Source: Maricaulis sp.
Lineage (GTDB): Bacteria; Pseudomonadota; Alphaproteobacteria; Caulobacterales; Maricaulaceae
Assembly (NCBI RefSeq): GCF_030149425.1
Contig: NZ_JASBRQ010000044.1
Span: 88,287-152,286, forward strand
Length of the DNA: 64,000 nucleotides
Direction: 5' to 3'
The notes under the pieces are model-generated. The model was not told the DNA's origin. It was given only the letters and a program-made list of their open reading frames with translations, and did not search any database. Below are positions 17,504-26,811 of the stretch, in pieces. The first letter of the stretch is position 1; each line of letters begins with the position of its first letter. Made by a program: the position numbers and the translations under genes.

Positions 17504-18514
17504 TTAGCGCTTGGGCGCTGCCGCGGTGGATTGACGAATCTTCAATTCATAACCAAGGGTTAGATCGTCGACTTCAGACTTGCTTCCGGCCCCGGTCAAT
17601 TTGCGCACCGCTTCGCGGGTCATCGCCTCATAAGGCTGGGCCACAGTGGTCAGCGGCGGCCAGATGGTGCGAGCGAGAGCGATGTCGTCGAATCCGACCA
17701 CGGACAGGTCTTCAGGAACCTTCAGATCGAGCCGATTGGCGACAAAATAGACCGCTGCCGCCATCTCGTCATTGGAGGCAAAGATCGCGGTCGGCCGGTC
17801 CGGCCCGGATAACATGGCTTCCGCCACACCCAGCGCTTCGTCGAAACTGAACCCGCCCGGCTGCACCAACGCCTCATCTCGATCTGCATCCGGCACCGCA
17901 GCAAGAGCCGCGTCATACCCCTCACGGCGACGCTTGGTCGCGATATGCTCGGCATCACCGGAAATATGCCCGATACGGCGGTGCCCGAGATCGAGCAGGT
18001 GGGTGGTTATTTCCTTGGCCGCCTGGAAATCATCCATGCTGATCGACGGCGCGCCCTCGACCGGCTGTGTCGGTGAGATCAGCGCGAAGGACACACCGCG
18101 CTCGATGAGCTGGTCATGCAGCACGGTGGACCCACACAGCGGCGGGACCAGAATCATGTTCTTGACCCGGGTCCGAGCCAGAAAGGCGCTGAGCTGCTTG
18201 TCCCAGTCATCGGCACGCTCATCGAACAGGCCCGCTGCCAGAAAGTAGCCGACCTCGTCACAGGCCTGCAGGGCCGCATGATGGAAGCGGGACTGGAAGC
18301 CGCTTGAGGGGTCACCGAACAGCATGCCGATCGACCGCGAGCGGCCGGAGCGCAGCTCGCGCGCGGCGTGGCTGGGATTGTAATCCAGCTCCTTCATCGC
18401 TTTCAGCACGCGCTCGCGCGTCGCCGCACGAACAGCGCTCTGATCGTTCATGACGCGTGAGACGGTTTTGATCGAAACCCCGGCGCGTTTGGCTACGTCG
18501 AAGATATTCGCCAT
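17504..18514 (-). CDS. LacI-family transcriptional regulator
   Basis: The 336-residue protein has a classical LacI helix-turn-helix at the N-terminus (IFDVAKRAGVSIKTVSRVMN, hinge helix near RAARELRSGRSRSIG). A periplasmic-binding-protein-like sugar-sensing domain follows from about residue 60 (SIGMLFGD, DLGHRRIGHISGD, AIFASNDEMA, VPEDLSVVGFDD). It is the first gene of the minus-strand beta-glucan locus and most likely represses it until an oligosaccharide inducer binds. The start ATG at 18514 begins the helix-turn-helix directly, as in most family members. Confidence 0.92.
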   Translation of the reverse strand: MANIFDVAKRAGVSIKTVSRVMNDQSAVRAATRERVLKAMKELDYNPSHAARELRSGRSRSIGMLFGDPSSGFQSRFHHAALQACDEVGYFLAAGLFDERADDWDKQLSAFLARTRVKNMILVPPLCGSTVLHDQLIERGVSFALISPTQPVEGAPSISMDDFQAAKEITTHLLDLGHRRIGHISGDAEHIATKRRREGYDAALAAVPDADRDEALVQPGGFSFDEALGVAEAMLSGPDRPTAIFASNDEMAAAVYFVANRLDLKVPEDLSVVGFDDIALARTIWPPLTTVAQPYEAMTREAVRKLTGAGSKSEVDDLTLGYELKIRQSTAAAPKR

Positions 18515-18666
18515 GAAAGCCTATCCAGCTGGCGTGAGCGTTCGCCGCGACCCGCCCGGTGTTCCAGTCCGGTGAATCGCTGCCCCCTCCTATGGGATAA
18601 TGCGTCACGGCCCGAAGCGCAAAAACCTAAGTGTCACAGGACGCTTCGAAGCAATTCAGCCCCGGT

Positions 18667-18688
18667 GTTAGACCAAAGTCGCTCTAAC
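18667..18688 (+). promoter_or_regulatory. dyad with the motif TTAGACCAAAGTCG upstream of the symporter operon
   Basis: Perfect arms GTTAGA and TCTAAC enclose CCAAAGTCGC, 67-88 bases before the small-subunit ATG. The core TTAG-A/C-CCAAAGTCG recurs at 25286-25299 between crbR and the porin gene. This makes it a candidate binding site for CrbR. The rest of the 240-base gap between lacI and this operon shows nothing else I can name. Confidence 0.45.
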
Positions 18689-18754
18689 CCCAGGGCATTC
18701 GGTCTGTCATCTTGCCCAGGTGCTGGAAAACCAGCAATTTGCGGGAGGCAAGCA

Positions 18755-19069
18755 ATGACGGACATTATGGATACAAATACGCCGCCCCGGACCGAGGATC
18801 ATGACGTCACTGAAGACGTCACCAAAGCTTATTGGCGCGAGAACCTCACGCTGATGGGCATTTTGCTCTCGATCTGGTTCGCGGTGTCTTTCGGCGCGGG
18901 CATTCTCGCGCGTGAATGGCTCGATCAATTCTCGATCGGCGGAGCCCCTCTGGGCTTCTGGTTTGCTCAACAAGGCGCGATTTTCGTCTTCGTCGCTCTG
19001 ATCTTCATCTACGTGCATCGCATGCACAAGATCGAGCAGAAGTACGGCATGAGCGACGACAACGACTAG
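18755..19069 (+). CDS. DUF4212 small subunit of a sodium:solute symporter
   Basis: This 104-residue protein matches the small-subunit family found next to VC2705-type symporters: TKAYWRENLTLMGILLSIWF, then GAPLGFWFAQQGAIFVFVAL and a polar tail with HKIEQKYG. Two membrane segments are evident (about residues 30-50 and 68-88). ATG 18755 follows GCGGGAGG. It ends 9 bases before the large subunit, so the two are co-translated. The function of the small subunit is not known to me in detail; it is thought to work with the large one. Confidence 0.9.
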   Translation: MTDIMDTNTPPRTEDHDVTEDVTKAYWRENLTLMGILLSIWFAVSFGAGILAREWLDQFSIGGAPLGFWFAQQGAIFVFVALIFIYVHRMHKIEQKYGMSDDND

Positions 19070-19078
19070 GAGGCGGTT

Positions 19079-20998
19079 ATGGATTCGACCCTGCTATGGA
19101 CCGCGTTCTTCGTTATCGCAACGTTCGGTCTCTACATCGGCATCGCCGTCTGGGCGCGTGCCGGTTCAACAGATGATTTCTACGTGGCCGGCCATGATGT
19201 GCCGCCGCTTTTCAATGGCATGGCGACCGCCGCCGACTGGATGAGCGCCGCCTCATTCCTGTCCATGGCCGGTATCATCGCCTTCTCCGGCTATGACGGA
19301 TCGGTCTATCTGATGGGCTGGACCGGCGGCTATGTCCTTTTGGCCCTGCTGCTGGCACCGTATCTGCGCAAATTCGGCAAGTTCACCGTGCCGGATTTCG
19401 TGGGCGATCGCTATTACAGCCAAGCCGCCCGCATTGTTGCGGTGATCTGCGCCCTCTTCATCTCCTTTACCTATATCGCCGGGCAGATGCGCGGTGTCGG
19501 TATCGCCTTCTCCAACTTCCTGCATGTTCCGATCGAAATCGGAGTCATTGTCGGCGCGATCATCGTTCTGTTCTATGCCGTTCTGGGCGGTATGAAGGGC
19601 ATCACCTACACCCAGGTGGCGCAGTATTGCGTGCTCATCTTCGCCTTCATGGTTCCGGCTATCTTCCTGTCGCTGCAGATCACCGGTACGCCGATCCCGC
19701 AGTTGGGTTTTGTCGGCAATGCGGAAAACGGCACCCCCCTCTTGCTCAACCTCGACCGCACTTTGGTTGATCTGGGCTTCCAACCCTATACGGAAGGGCT
19801 GAAAAGCAAGCTCGACGTGTTTGCCATCGCGCTGGCCCTGATGGTCGGCACGGCCGGCCTGCCGCACGTCATCATCCGCTTCTTCACCGTGCCCAAGGCA
19901 TCGGATGCGCGTAAATCCGCGGGCTGGGCCCTGGTCTTCATCGCCATCCTGTACACGACGGCGCCGGCTGTGGCTGTTTTCGCCCGCTCCAACTTCATCG
20001 ATACGGTCAATGAAAGCACCTATTCGGTCGAAGCCGCGCGCGGTGACATCCCGGCTGCAGACCTGCCGGAAGGCTCTACGCCGGGCTGGTTCTATAATTG
20101 GGAACGCACCGGATTGCTGGGCTTTACCGACCATAATGGTGATGGCCGCATCCAGTATCGCGCCGATCCGGCGACCAATGAGGTCACCACGTTCGATCGC
20201 GACATCTTCGTGCTGGCCAATCCGGAGATCGGCAATCTGCCGGGCTGGGTCATCGGGCTGGTGGTTGCCGGCGGGCTGGCGGCTGCCCTGTCGACGGCAG
20301 CGGGTTTGTTGATGGTGATTTCCTCGGCGGTGTCTCACGATCTGTGCAAGAAAGTGCTCTTGCCGGGCATGAGTGAGACGCAGGAATTGCTGGTCGCGCG
20401 CTCAGCCGCGGTGGTCGCTGTGCTGATCGCCATTCTGGCCGGCATCTACCCGCCCGGCTTTGTGGCCGCCGTCGTCGCCTTCGCCTTTGGTCTGGCTGCG
20501 GCGAGCTTCTTCCCGGTCATTTTCCTGGGCATTTTCTGGAAGCGGATGAACAAGGAAGGCGCGATTGCAGGCATGAGCACAGGCCTGTTGCTGACCGGCG
20601 CTTACATCGTCCACTTCAAGATCGGCTTCTCTTCCATGGTGCTCGGCGTGCTCGCCGTCATCCTGGCCATCGCTGCCGCGATCCTCTTCCTGGGAACGCG
20701 TCAGGCCGGCAAGTCGACCCCAGCACTGATGTATAGCGCAGGCGGTCTGGTTCTGGTCGGTCTGCTCGGATTGATCGGTGTCCTGCCGGACATCCCGATG
20801 GGCAGCAGCGATCAGTGGTTCCTCGGCATATCGCCGGAAGGCTTCGGTACGGTCGGCATGTTCGTCAGCTTCGCTGTCGCAACCGCCGTCGCCCTGGCCA
20901 CCAAGACACCGCCGCAGGACGTCCAGGACATGGTCGAGGAGATCCGCATCCCCTCCATCCATGCCCACCCTGTGCACGGCAACGCACCGGCTGAATAA
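19079..20998 (+). CDS. sodium:solute symporter large subunit (VC2705 subfamily), probable acetate uptake
   Basis: The 639-residue protein is an SSS-family transporter with about thirteen membrane segments. FYVAGHDVPPLFNGMATAAD, GWTGGYVLLALLLAPYLRKFGKFTVPDF and FTYIAGQMRGVGI are family marks. A long soluble insertion (about residues 300-380, rich in acidic residues, including DHNGDGRIQY, which resembles an EF-hand-like DxNxDG loop) is a feature of this subfamily. AGGAGG precedes the ATG. With the CrbS/CrbR-type regulators and acs nearby, acetate or another short carboxylate is the likely substrate. It is related to, but not the same as, E. coli ActP. Confidence 0.9.
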   Translation: MDSTLLWTAFFVIATFGLYIGIAVWARAGSTDDFYVAGHDVPPLFNGMATAADWMSAASFLSMAGIIAFSGYDGSVYLMGWTGGYVLLALLLAPYLRKFGKFTVPDFVGDRYYSQAARIVAVICALFISFTYIAGQMRGVGIAFSNFLHVPIEIGVIVGAIIVLFYAVLGGMKGITYTQVAQYCVLIFAFMVPAIFLSLQITGTPIPQLGFVGNAENGTPLLLNLDRTLVDLGFQPYTEGLKSKLDVFAIALALMVGTAGLPHVIIRFFTVPKASDARKSAGWALVFIAILYTTAPAVAVFARSNFIDTVNESTYSVEAARGDIPAADLPEGSTPGWFYNWERTGLLGFTDHNGDGRIQYRADPATNEVTTFDRDIFVLANPEIGNLPGWVIGLVVAGGLAAALSTAAGLLMVISSAVSHDLCKKVLLPGMSETQELLVARSAAVVAVLIAILAGIYPPGFVAAVVAFAFGLAAASFFPVIFLGIFWKRMNKEGAIAGMSTGLLLTGAYIVHFKIGFSSMVLGVLAVILAIAAAILFLGTRQAGKSTPALMYSAGGLVLVGLLGLIGVLPDIPMGSSDQWFLGISPEGFGTVGMFVSFAVATAVALATKTPPQDVQDMVEEIRIPSIHAHPVHGNAPAE

Positions 20999-21019
20999 GT
21001 CGGCCCGGTAGCCGAATAC

Positions 21020-21050
21020 CCGGCCCCGGTCAGCTGACCGGGGCCGGTTT
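21020..21050 (+). terminator. terminator after the symporter operon
   Basis: A perfect 28-base palindrome (21020-21047) of very high G+C is followed by TTTGCTTT. It sits 22 bases after the symporter stop. Confidence 0.75.
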
Positions 21051-21121
21051 GCTTTGGGCTTGTCCCACCGTGCAGACCACGCAATGATCACAAGGCCTTG
21101 GCCGGGGAGGGTTTGCGCCGC

Positions 21122-24100
21122 ATGTCGATCAACGCCGTCGCCATCACGCTCGGCCTGTACACGGCATTCCTGTTTATGCTGGCCGCCTGGGGTGATCGTC
21201 ACGCGTCCCGGCTGGATCGCCATGCCGGGCTGCGCAGCGGATTATTGGCGCTCTCACTGGGCGTCTACTGCACCAGCTGGACCTTCTACGGCGCCGTTGG
21301 CGAAGCCTCGCGCAATGGTTGGGACTATCTGCCGATCTATCTCGGTCCGGCCCTGCTTTTCATGCTGGGCTATCCGATTATCCGCCGGCTGGTCCGCCTC
21401 GGGCGCAAACATGATACCGGCTCGATTGCCGACTTCCTGGCGGCCCGTTTCGGCAAGTCCGCCCTGGTCGGCTCGCTCGCGGCCATCGTGCTGGCGGTCG
21501 CGTCCGTGCCCTATGTCGCCCTGCAGCTGAAATCGACGGCCACCAGCCTGGAGCTGCTCGTGGGCAGCGAAGCGCGCGAGATTGACTGGGCCTTGCTGGC
21601 GACAATTGCCTTCGCCGCCTTCGCCATATTGTTCGGCGCCCGCCGGCCGGACACGTCGAGCGGCAATCGTGGCCTGGTTCTGGCTGTCGCCTTCGAGGCG
21701 GTGGTCAAACTGGTTGCCATGATTGCGGTGGGCGTTCTGGCCTGGAGCATCTGGAACGGTTTGCCGACCGCTGAGCAACAGGCCACCTTCGCCGCCTCGT
21801 CCCTGCGCGCGCCGGATCTGGATGTCCGCTTTGCCGTGCTGACCCTGCTCGCCGGCTTCGCAGCCCTGTGTCTGCCGCGGCAATTTCACATGCTGGTCGT
21901 CGAGGCGCGCCAGCCGGAGGATGCGCGCCGCTCGCGCTGGGCCTTTCCGGCTTATCTCGGACTGGTGGCGCTGGTTGCCCCACCGGTCGCGCTGGCCGGA
22001 ACCACGCTCAGCGGCGGTACCAATCCGGATGCCTTCGTCCTCGCCCTGCCGATCGCTGCGGGCTCGGACAGCCTGGCCCTGCTGGCCTTTATCGGCGGTT
22101 TCTCCGCATCGGCCGGGATGATCACGGTCGGCGCCCTGGCCCTCTCGACCATGCTGGTCGATGCCGTCGCCGCCCCCATCCTGCTGCAGCGCGGGGTTGA
22201 GAACCGGCCGCGCAACCTGGCCACGCGCCTGCTCAATTATCGCCGCGCCACCATCCTGCTCCTGCTGCTGGCCGCCTATCTCTTCCACCTCGGGCTCGAC
22301 CGTCAGATGGCGCTTGCTGATATCGGGCTGGTGGCCTTCGCCGGTGCGGCCCAGCTCGGCCCGGCCCTGCTTTTCGGACTTTACTGGAAACGCGCCAACC
22401 GCGCCGGTGCCATCGCCGGCATCTGCACTGGCAGCCTGCTCTGGTTCGCCCTTGTTCTCTTGCCGTCCTATACGGGCGCGCCAGTCGCCTTGCCCGGCGA
22501 CGCGGATGGTTTTGCCTGGATGACGCTGCTCAGCCTGGTGTGCAATGCGATCGCTTTCATCATCGCTGTCGCCTTCTCACCCGCTCACCTCACCGACCGG
22601 GTCCAAGCCGCCCGGTTCTCCGAACGGGAGCAGCCGGCACCGGGCCCAAGCGGAGCAGCGATCCGTCTGGCGGACCTTCAGACCTTGTTCCAGCATGTCC
22701 TCGGCGAAGCCGGCGCCCGCGAGGCCATCACTGAACTGCGCACCATTGCCGGCCGTTCGGTCGACAGCGGCGGCGCGGTACCGCGTGAAGTGCTCAACTG
22801 GTGCGAGGCGCGGCTGGCCCGTGCCGTGGGGGCTCCGGCAGCCCGAATCCTGATCGCACAGGTCCTACCCGGAGGCGGGTTAAGTGCCAGCGATGTCGTC
22901 ACCTTGATCGATGAAACGTCGGAGATTATCCGCACTTCGGAAACAGCGCGGGAGGAGACCGAGCGCTCGGTGCAGTTCTATATGGATCATGTGCCGGCCC
23001 TGATCTCTTTCTCCGACCAGGACCAGCGCCTGCGCTTCGCCAATCGCGCCTATCTGGACTATTTCGGCCTTGACGAGGACATCACCGGCCATCGCATTGC
23101 CGAGTATCTCTCGGAGCAAGAATACGCCCGCCGCGAGCCGTATATCGCCGCGGCTCTTGAGGGCGAGCGCCAGGTTTTCGACATCGCCCGGGATACAGCC
23201 GGAGGCACAGCCCAGACCTGGCAGGTTCTGTATCAGCCCCGCATAGAAGAAGGCGAGGTGGTGGGTTTCTTCGGCGTTTATCAGGACATCACCGCGCGTC
23301 GCGTCGCCGAGGAAGGGCTGATGGAGGCCTATGCCACGCTTGAGGACAAGGTCCGCGAGCGCACCTCCGAGCTGGAAGCGGAGGGCGCCAAGCGGCTGGC
23401 GCTGGTTGAGGATCTGGAGATCGCCCGCGCCCAGGCCGAAGGCGCAACCCAGTCCAAGACCCGCTTCCTGGCGGCAGCGAGCCATGACCTTTTACAGCCG
23501 CTCTCCGCCGCACGCCTGCTCACCTCAGCCCTGTCGAGCGAGCTCGAAAGCTCGCCACCAGACACCCAAAGCCTGATCAATCGGATTGATCAATCGATCG
23601 AGAATGCTGATCAGCTGCTACGGGCGCTGCTGGACATTTCCCGCCTCGATGCCGGCGGCGTCACGCCGGAGATCAGCCGGTTCTCCCTTGACGCCCTGAT
23701 CGCGGAAACCGCAGCCCCCATGGCCGAAAAAGCCGCCGAAAAGGGTCTGGAATTGCGCAGTGTTCGCAGCGGGCTGTGGGTGGAGAGTGATCGCGGCCTG
23801 ATGATGAGCGTGCTGCAAAACCTGATCGCCAATGCCGTGCGCTATACCCGGAGCGGCGGCGTGTTGATCGGGGCCCGGCGGCGCGGCGCATCCATCGCCT
23901 TGCAGGTGGTGGATACCGGACCCGGCGTTCCGCTGGATGCCCGCGAGCGCATCTTCAAGGAGTTCGAGCGCGGCAAGACCAACAAGGCCGATGATCGCGG
24001 TCTCGGATTGGGCCTCGCCATTGTCGACCGGATTTTGCAGCGCCTTGGCCACCCTATCCGCATTGTCGAGGGTCCCGATGGCGGTTCGGTCTTCGAGGTC

Positions 24101-24559
24101 GAGCTGCCGCGTTGCGCGCCCGACGCCGCCCCCAAGCCCAAACGCCGCACGCGCAGCCGGGCCCGCGATCTGAGCGGCGTCACGGTGATGTGCCTCGATA
24201 ATGACCCGGCCGTTCTGGAAGGCTTTGAAGAATTGCTCGGACGTTGGGGCTGCGACGTCACAGCCGTCCGCGACGAAGCCGAGGCCAGGACCCATTTCCC
24301 GGACACACCGCCTGATCTTGCCATCATCGACTACCGGCTCGATGAGGGCGAAATCGGCCCGGAGGTTTTCGAACGGCTGTGCGAGGACTGGGCGGCCCGG
24401 CCACCTGCCCTGCTGGCAACGGCTGAGAAAGGTGCAGAAGTCGAAACCGCGGCGCAGCGGCTCGGTATGGATGTCATCGCCAAACCTGTGCCGCCGGCGG
24501 TCCTTCGGGCCAGTTTGAGCGCGCTGCAGACCCGCCGGCGCCAGAAATCAAACACCTGA
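21122..24559 (+). CDS. crbS: CrbS-type hybrid histidine kinase with N-terminal transporter domain
   Basis: This 1145-residue membrane sensor has, in order: a sodium:solute-symporter-like domain (about 1-480, many helices, including SLGVYCTSWTFYGAVGEASR); a STAC-like linker (about 500-600, RLADLQTLFQHVLGEAG); a PAS domain (about 620-735, starting YMDHVPALISF); a coiled coil; a HisKA domain with phospho-acceptor His788 in SHDLLQPL; an ATPase domain with NLIANAVRY, DTGPGVP and GLGLGLAI; and a C-terminal receiver with Asp1070 in IIDYRL. This layout is that of CrbS/MxtR, which with CrbR/ErdR switches on acs and acetate uptake in Vibrio and Pseudomonas. ATG 21122 lies 10 bases after GGAGGG. The gene is convergent with crbR. 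Confidence 0.88.
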   Translation: MSINAVAITLGLYTAFLFMLAAWGDRHASRLDRHAGLRSGLLALSLGVYCTSWTFYGAVGEASRNGWDYLPIYLGPALLFMLGYPIIRRLVRLGRKHDTGSIADFLAARFGKSALVGSLAAIVLAVASVPYVALQLKSTATSLELLVGSEAREIDWALLATIAFAAFAILFGARRPDTSSGNRGLVLAVAFEAVVKLVAMIAVGVLAWSIWNGLPTAEQQATFAASSLRAPDLDVRFAVLTLLAGFAALCLPRQFHMLVVEARQPEDARRSRWAFPAYLGLVALVAPPVALAGTTLSGGTNPDAFVLALPIAAGSDSLALLAFIGGFSASAGMITVGALALSTMLVDAVAAPILLQRGVENRPRNLATRLLNYRRATILLLLLAAYLFHLGLDRQMALADIGLVAFAGAAQLGPALLFGLYWKRANRAGAIAGICTGSLLWFALVLLPSYTGAPVALPGDADGFAWMTLLSLVCNAIAFIIAVAFSPAHLTDRVQAARFSEREQPAPGPSGAAIRLADLQTLFQHVLGEAGAREAITELRTIAGRSVDSGGAVPREVLNWCEARLARAVGAPAARILIAQVLPGGGLSASDVVTLIDETSEIIRTSETAREETERSVQFYMDHVPALISFSDQDQRLRFANRAYLDYFGLDEDITGHRIAEYLSEQEYARREPYIAAALEGERQVFDIARDTAGGTAQTWQVLYQPRIEEGEVVGFFGVYQDITARRVAEEGLMEAYATLEDKVRERTSELEAEGAKRLALVEDLEIARAQAEGATQSKTRFLAAASHDLLQPLSAARLLTSALSSELESSPPDTQSLINRIDQSIENADQLLRALLDISRLDAGGVTPEISRFSLDALIAETAAPMAEKAAEKGLELRSVRSGLWVESDRGLMMSVLQNLIANAVRYTRSGGVLIGARRRGASIALQVVDTGPGVPLDARERIFKEFERGKTNKADDRGLGLGLAIVDRILQRLGHPIRIVEGPDGGSVFEVELPRCAPDAAPKPKRRTRSRARDLSGVTVMCLDNDPAVLEGFEELLGRWGCDVTAVRDEAEARTHFPDTPPDLAIIDYRLDEGEIGPEVFERLCEDWAARPPALLATAEKGAEVETAAQRLGMDVIAKPVPPAVLRASLSALQTRRRQKSNT

Positions 24560-24572
24560 ACTGAGGCTACAC

Positions 24573-25214
24573 TCAGGCCTTGGCCGGTTCGACAAAGAGG
24601 GATTGGGCAATAAGGACCGCCTGCGTCCGGTTGATCACGCCCAGCTTGCGGAAGATCGCGGTCACATGGGCTTTGACCGTGGCGATCGAGATATCCATTT
24701 CATAGGCGATCTGCTTGTTCAGCCGCCCGGCTGCCAGACCTTCCAGCACACGCAATTGTGCCGGGGTCAAAGTCGCCAGAAGGGCCGCATGATCAACGCT
24801 TTCATCATCGCCGACATCCTCAGCATCCTCCGGCAGCCAGACCTCGCCATCCCGCACCGCCTGCAGGGCCGCGCAGATGGTATCGAGATCGGCTGTCTTG
24901 GGGATGAATCCAGACGCACCGAACTCGACGGCGCGATAGGCGATGCCCGGCGCATCGCTGGCTGACACGATAACCACGGGGATGGCCGGATAATCGCGGC
25001 GCAACTCGGTCAGCCCGATAAATCCGGAACTGTCGCCCATGTGCAGATCCAGGCAAACCAGATCGACCGGCCCCTTGGCCAGCACGTCCTTGGCCGCGCT
25101 CAGGCTGTCGACCTCAATCGTTTCAATATCGCCCGCAAGTCGCCGGACCGCTTCCAGCAGGGCCGCGCGGACCAGCGGGTGGTCGTCAGCAAGGAGTATG
25201 CGTTCTGAGGCCAT
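24573..25214 (-). CDS. crbR: LuxR/NarL-type response regulator, probable CrbR
   Basis: The 213-residue protein has a receiver domain (LLADDHP with the acidic pocket, phospho-acceptor Asp56 in LVCLDLHMGD, Lys106 in GFIPKTAD) and a C-terminal LuxR-type helix-turn-helix (LTPAQLRVLEGLAAGRLNKQIA, ATVKAHVTAIFRKLGV). It is the expected partner of the adjacent CrbS-like kinase and should activate acetate genes when phosphorylated. ATG 25214 is preferred over an in-frame TTG at 25238. Unlike the common co-directional pair, it faces crbS tail to tail with a 13-base gap, so it is read from the porin-side promoter region. Confidence 0.85.
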   Translation of the reverse strand: MASERILLADDHPLVRAALLEAVRRLAGDIETIEVDSLSAAKDVLAKGPVDLVCLDLHMGDSSGFIGLTELRRDYPAIPVVIVSASDAPGIAYRAVEFGASGFIPKTADLDTICAALQAVRDGEVWLPEDAEDVGDDESVDHAALLATLTPAQLRVLEGLAAGRLNKQIAYEMDISIATVKAHVTAIFRKLGVINRTQAVLIAQSLFVEPAKA

Positions 25215-25285
25215 TCGCGTTGCATTCCGGCAGCACAATAGATCGATTGCAATTCATCATAGTCCGCGCGCAAGACGCTGTCTTC

Positions 25286-25330
25286 TTAGCCCAAAGTCGT
25301 AGCCCGATTGGCGGCCTCTACGACCTTTGG
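25286..25330. promoter_or_regulatory. inverted pair of CCAAAGTCG motifs between crbR and the porin-acs genes
   Basis: TTAGCCCAAAGTCG at 25286-25299 repeats the motif found upstream of the symporter operon. It continues as CCAAAGTCGTAG (25291-25302), and an inverted copy CTACGACCTTTGG (25318-25330, one inserted base) follows. The pair sits 93-137 bases before the porin ATG and 72-116 bases before the crbR ATG, as expected for a regulator acting on both divergent units. Confidence 0.45.
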
Positions 25331-25422
25331 AGAATACCGCCGCGGCGGGGCTTTCCCGATACTCCCACATCAGACGGACACCCGGCAAACCGCCGGCAAG
25401 AAAGGTCCGGGGAGGACTATCG

Positions 25423-26775
25423 ATGTTGAATTCGCGTTTGCTCAAAACCAAGCTCGGCCTCACCACGGCCGTCCTGGCGCTGACCACCGGCCTGGCGCCG
25501 ATGGCGGCAGCCAGCACCAATCCGGACCTCGAGGCCCGCATCGCCGCGCTGGAGGCGATGATCGCGGAGCTGCGCCAGGAAGTGGCCGCAGGACAGGCGG
25601 CAGACGCCGAACAAGTCGTGCGTGTCGAGCAGATCGAAGCCCAGGTCGCAGCGGCACCGGCCGCAGCGGCAGCCAGTGGCGCATCCGGCTTCATGGCCGG
25701 CAATACACGCATCACCATGGGTGGCTTCGTCGATGCCGACTATCACGTGACGGAGCTGTCGGACGGTGATTTCGCCCCCACCTCGATCGCGCGCGATTTC
25801 TACATCCCCGGCGCAACGCCGGTTGGCGGTTCCGGCGACAGCCGGGTCGATAACGACTTTACCGCCAAAGGGACACGCTTCTTCTTCGCCACTTCAACTC
25901 CGACTGATAATGGCGAAATCCGGGGCCGTCTGGAGTTCGATTTTCTCGGCTCGCCGGGCGGGAATGAGCGGGTCTCCAACTCCTATAATCCGCGCCTTCG
26001 CGCCGCCTGGCTGCAATATGGCAATTGGCGCATGGGCCAGGACTGGTCGACCTTCCAGAACACCGCCGCCATCCCGGAGAGTGCGAGTTTCCTGGTTGCC
26101 TCGGACGGCATGGTCTTCGTGCGCCAGGCCCAGCTGCGCTACACCGCGGGCAATTGGCAATTCGCCCTGGAGAACCCGGACACCACCATCACCCCGTTTG
26201 GCGGTGGCGGGCGCATTGATGGCGGCGATGGGGCCCTGCCCGACCTTGTTGTGCGCTATAATCACTCCGGTGATTTCGGCAGTTTTGCCATCGCCGGCCT
26301 GGCCCGCAATCTGACCTATGAAGGCGCCGGTTCCGACGACTCCACCTTTGGCTGGGGCCTGTCCGCTTCCGGCCGCATCAATCTCGGTGACAGTTCCGAC
26401 CTGCGCTTCTCGCTCAGCGGCGGCGAAGGCATGGGCCGTTATATCGGCCTCAACGCAGCGAACGGAGCCGTGATGGACGGCAATGGCGGCATTGAAGCCA
26501 TTCCCTCCTTCGGTGGCCTTGTCGCGCTGCGCCAGAATCTCGGCGATGGCCGCCGCTTCAATCTCGGCTACTCGCATCTGGAGGTCGACAATGATGTTGC
26601 CCTGAGCGGCTCATCGGCCACGGCCAGCGTCTATTCCGGCTTCGCCAACTACATGGTCACGCTGGCCCCCGGCATCACGGCCGGAGCGGAAATCCTCTAC
26701 GGCGAGCGCGAGCTGGAGAGCGGCGCCTCCGGCACGATCAGCCGCGCCACCTTCTCAACCAAGTACACGTTCTAA
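25423..26775 (+). CDS. DcaP-type outer-membrane porin
   Basis: The 450-residue protein has a signal peptide (LGLTTAVLALTTGLAPMAAA, about residues 8-28), then a short coiled coil (NPDLEARIAALEAMIAELRQ, residues about 30-70), an Ala-rich linker, and a beta barrel beginning ITMGGFVDADY and ending in the aromatic RATFSTKYTF. This is the layout of the DcaP-like trimeric porins, which pass organic acids. GGGGAGGA precedes the ATG. It lies 36 bases before acs on the same strand, suggesting an outer-membrane route for acetate or a related acid. Substrate is inferred. Confidence 0.82.
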   Translation: MLNSRLLKTKLGLTTAVLALTTGLAPMAAASTNPDLEARIAALEAMIAELRQEVAAGQAADAEQVVRVEQIEAQVAAAPAAAAASGASGFMAGNTRITMGGFVDADYHVTELSDGDFAPTSIARDFYIPGATPVGGSGDSRVDNDFTAKGTRFFFATSTPTDNGEIRGRLEFDFLGSPGGNERVSNSYNPRLRAAWLQYGNWRMGQDWSTFQNTAAIPESASFLVASDGMVFVRQAQLRYTAGNWQFALENPDTTITPFGGGGRIDGGDGALPDLVVRYNHSGDFGSFAIAGLARNLTYEGAGSDDSTFGWGLSASGRINLGDSSDLRFSLSGGEGMGRYIGLNAANGAVMDGNGGIEAIPSFGGLVALRQNLGDGRRFNLGYSHLEVDNDVALSGSSATASVYSGFANYMVTLAPGITAGAEILYGERELESGASGTISRATFSTKYTF

Positions 26776-26811
26776 GCCCAGAGCCGCACAGGCGGCAAAG
26801 GAGAGACCGAC

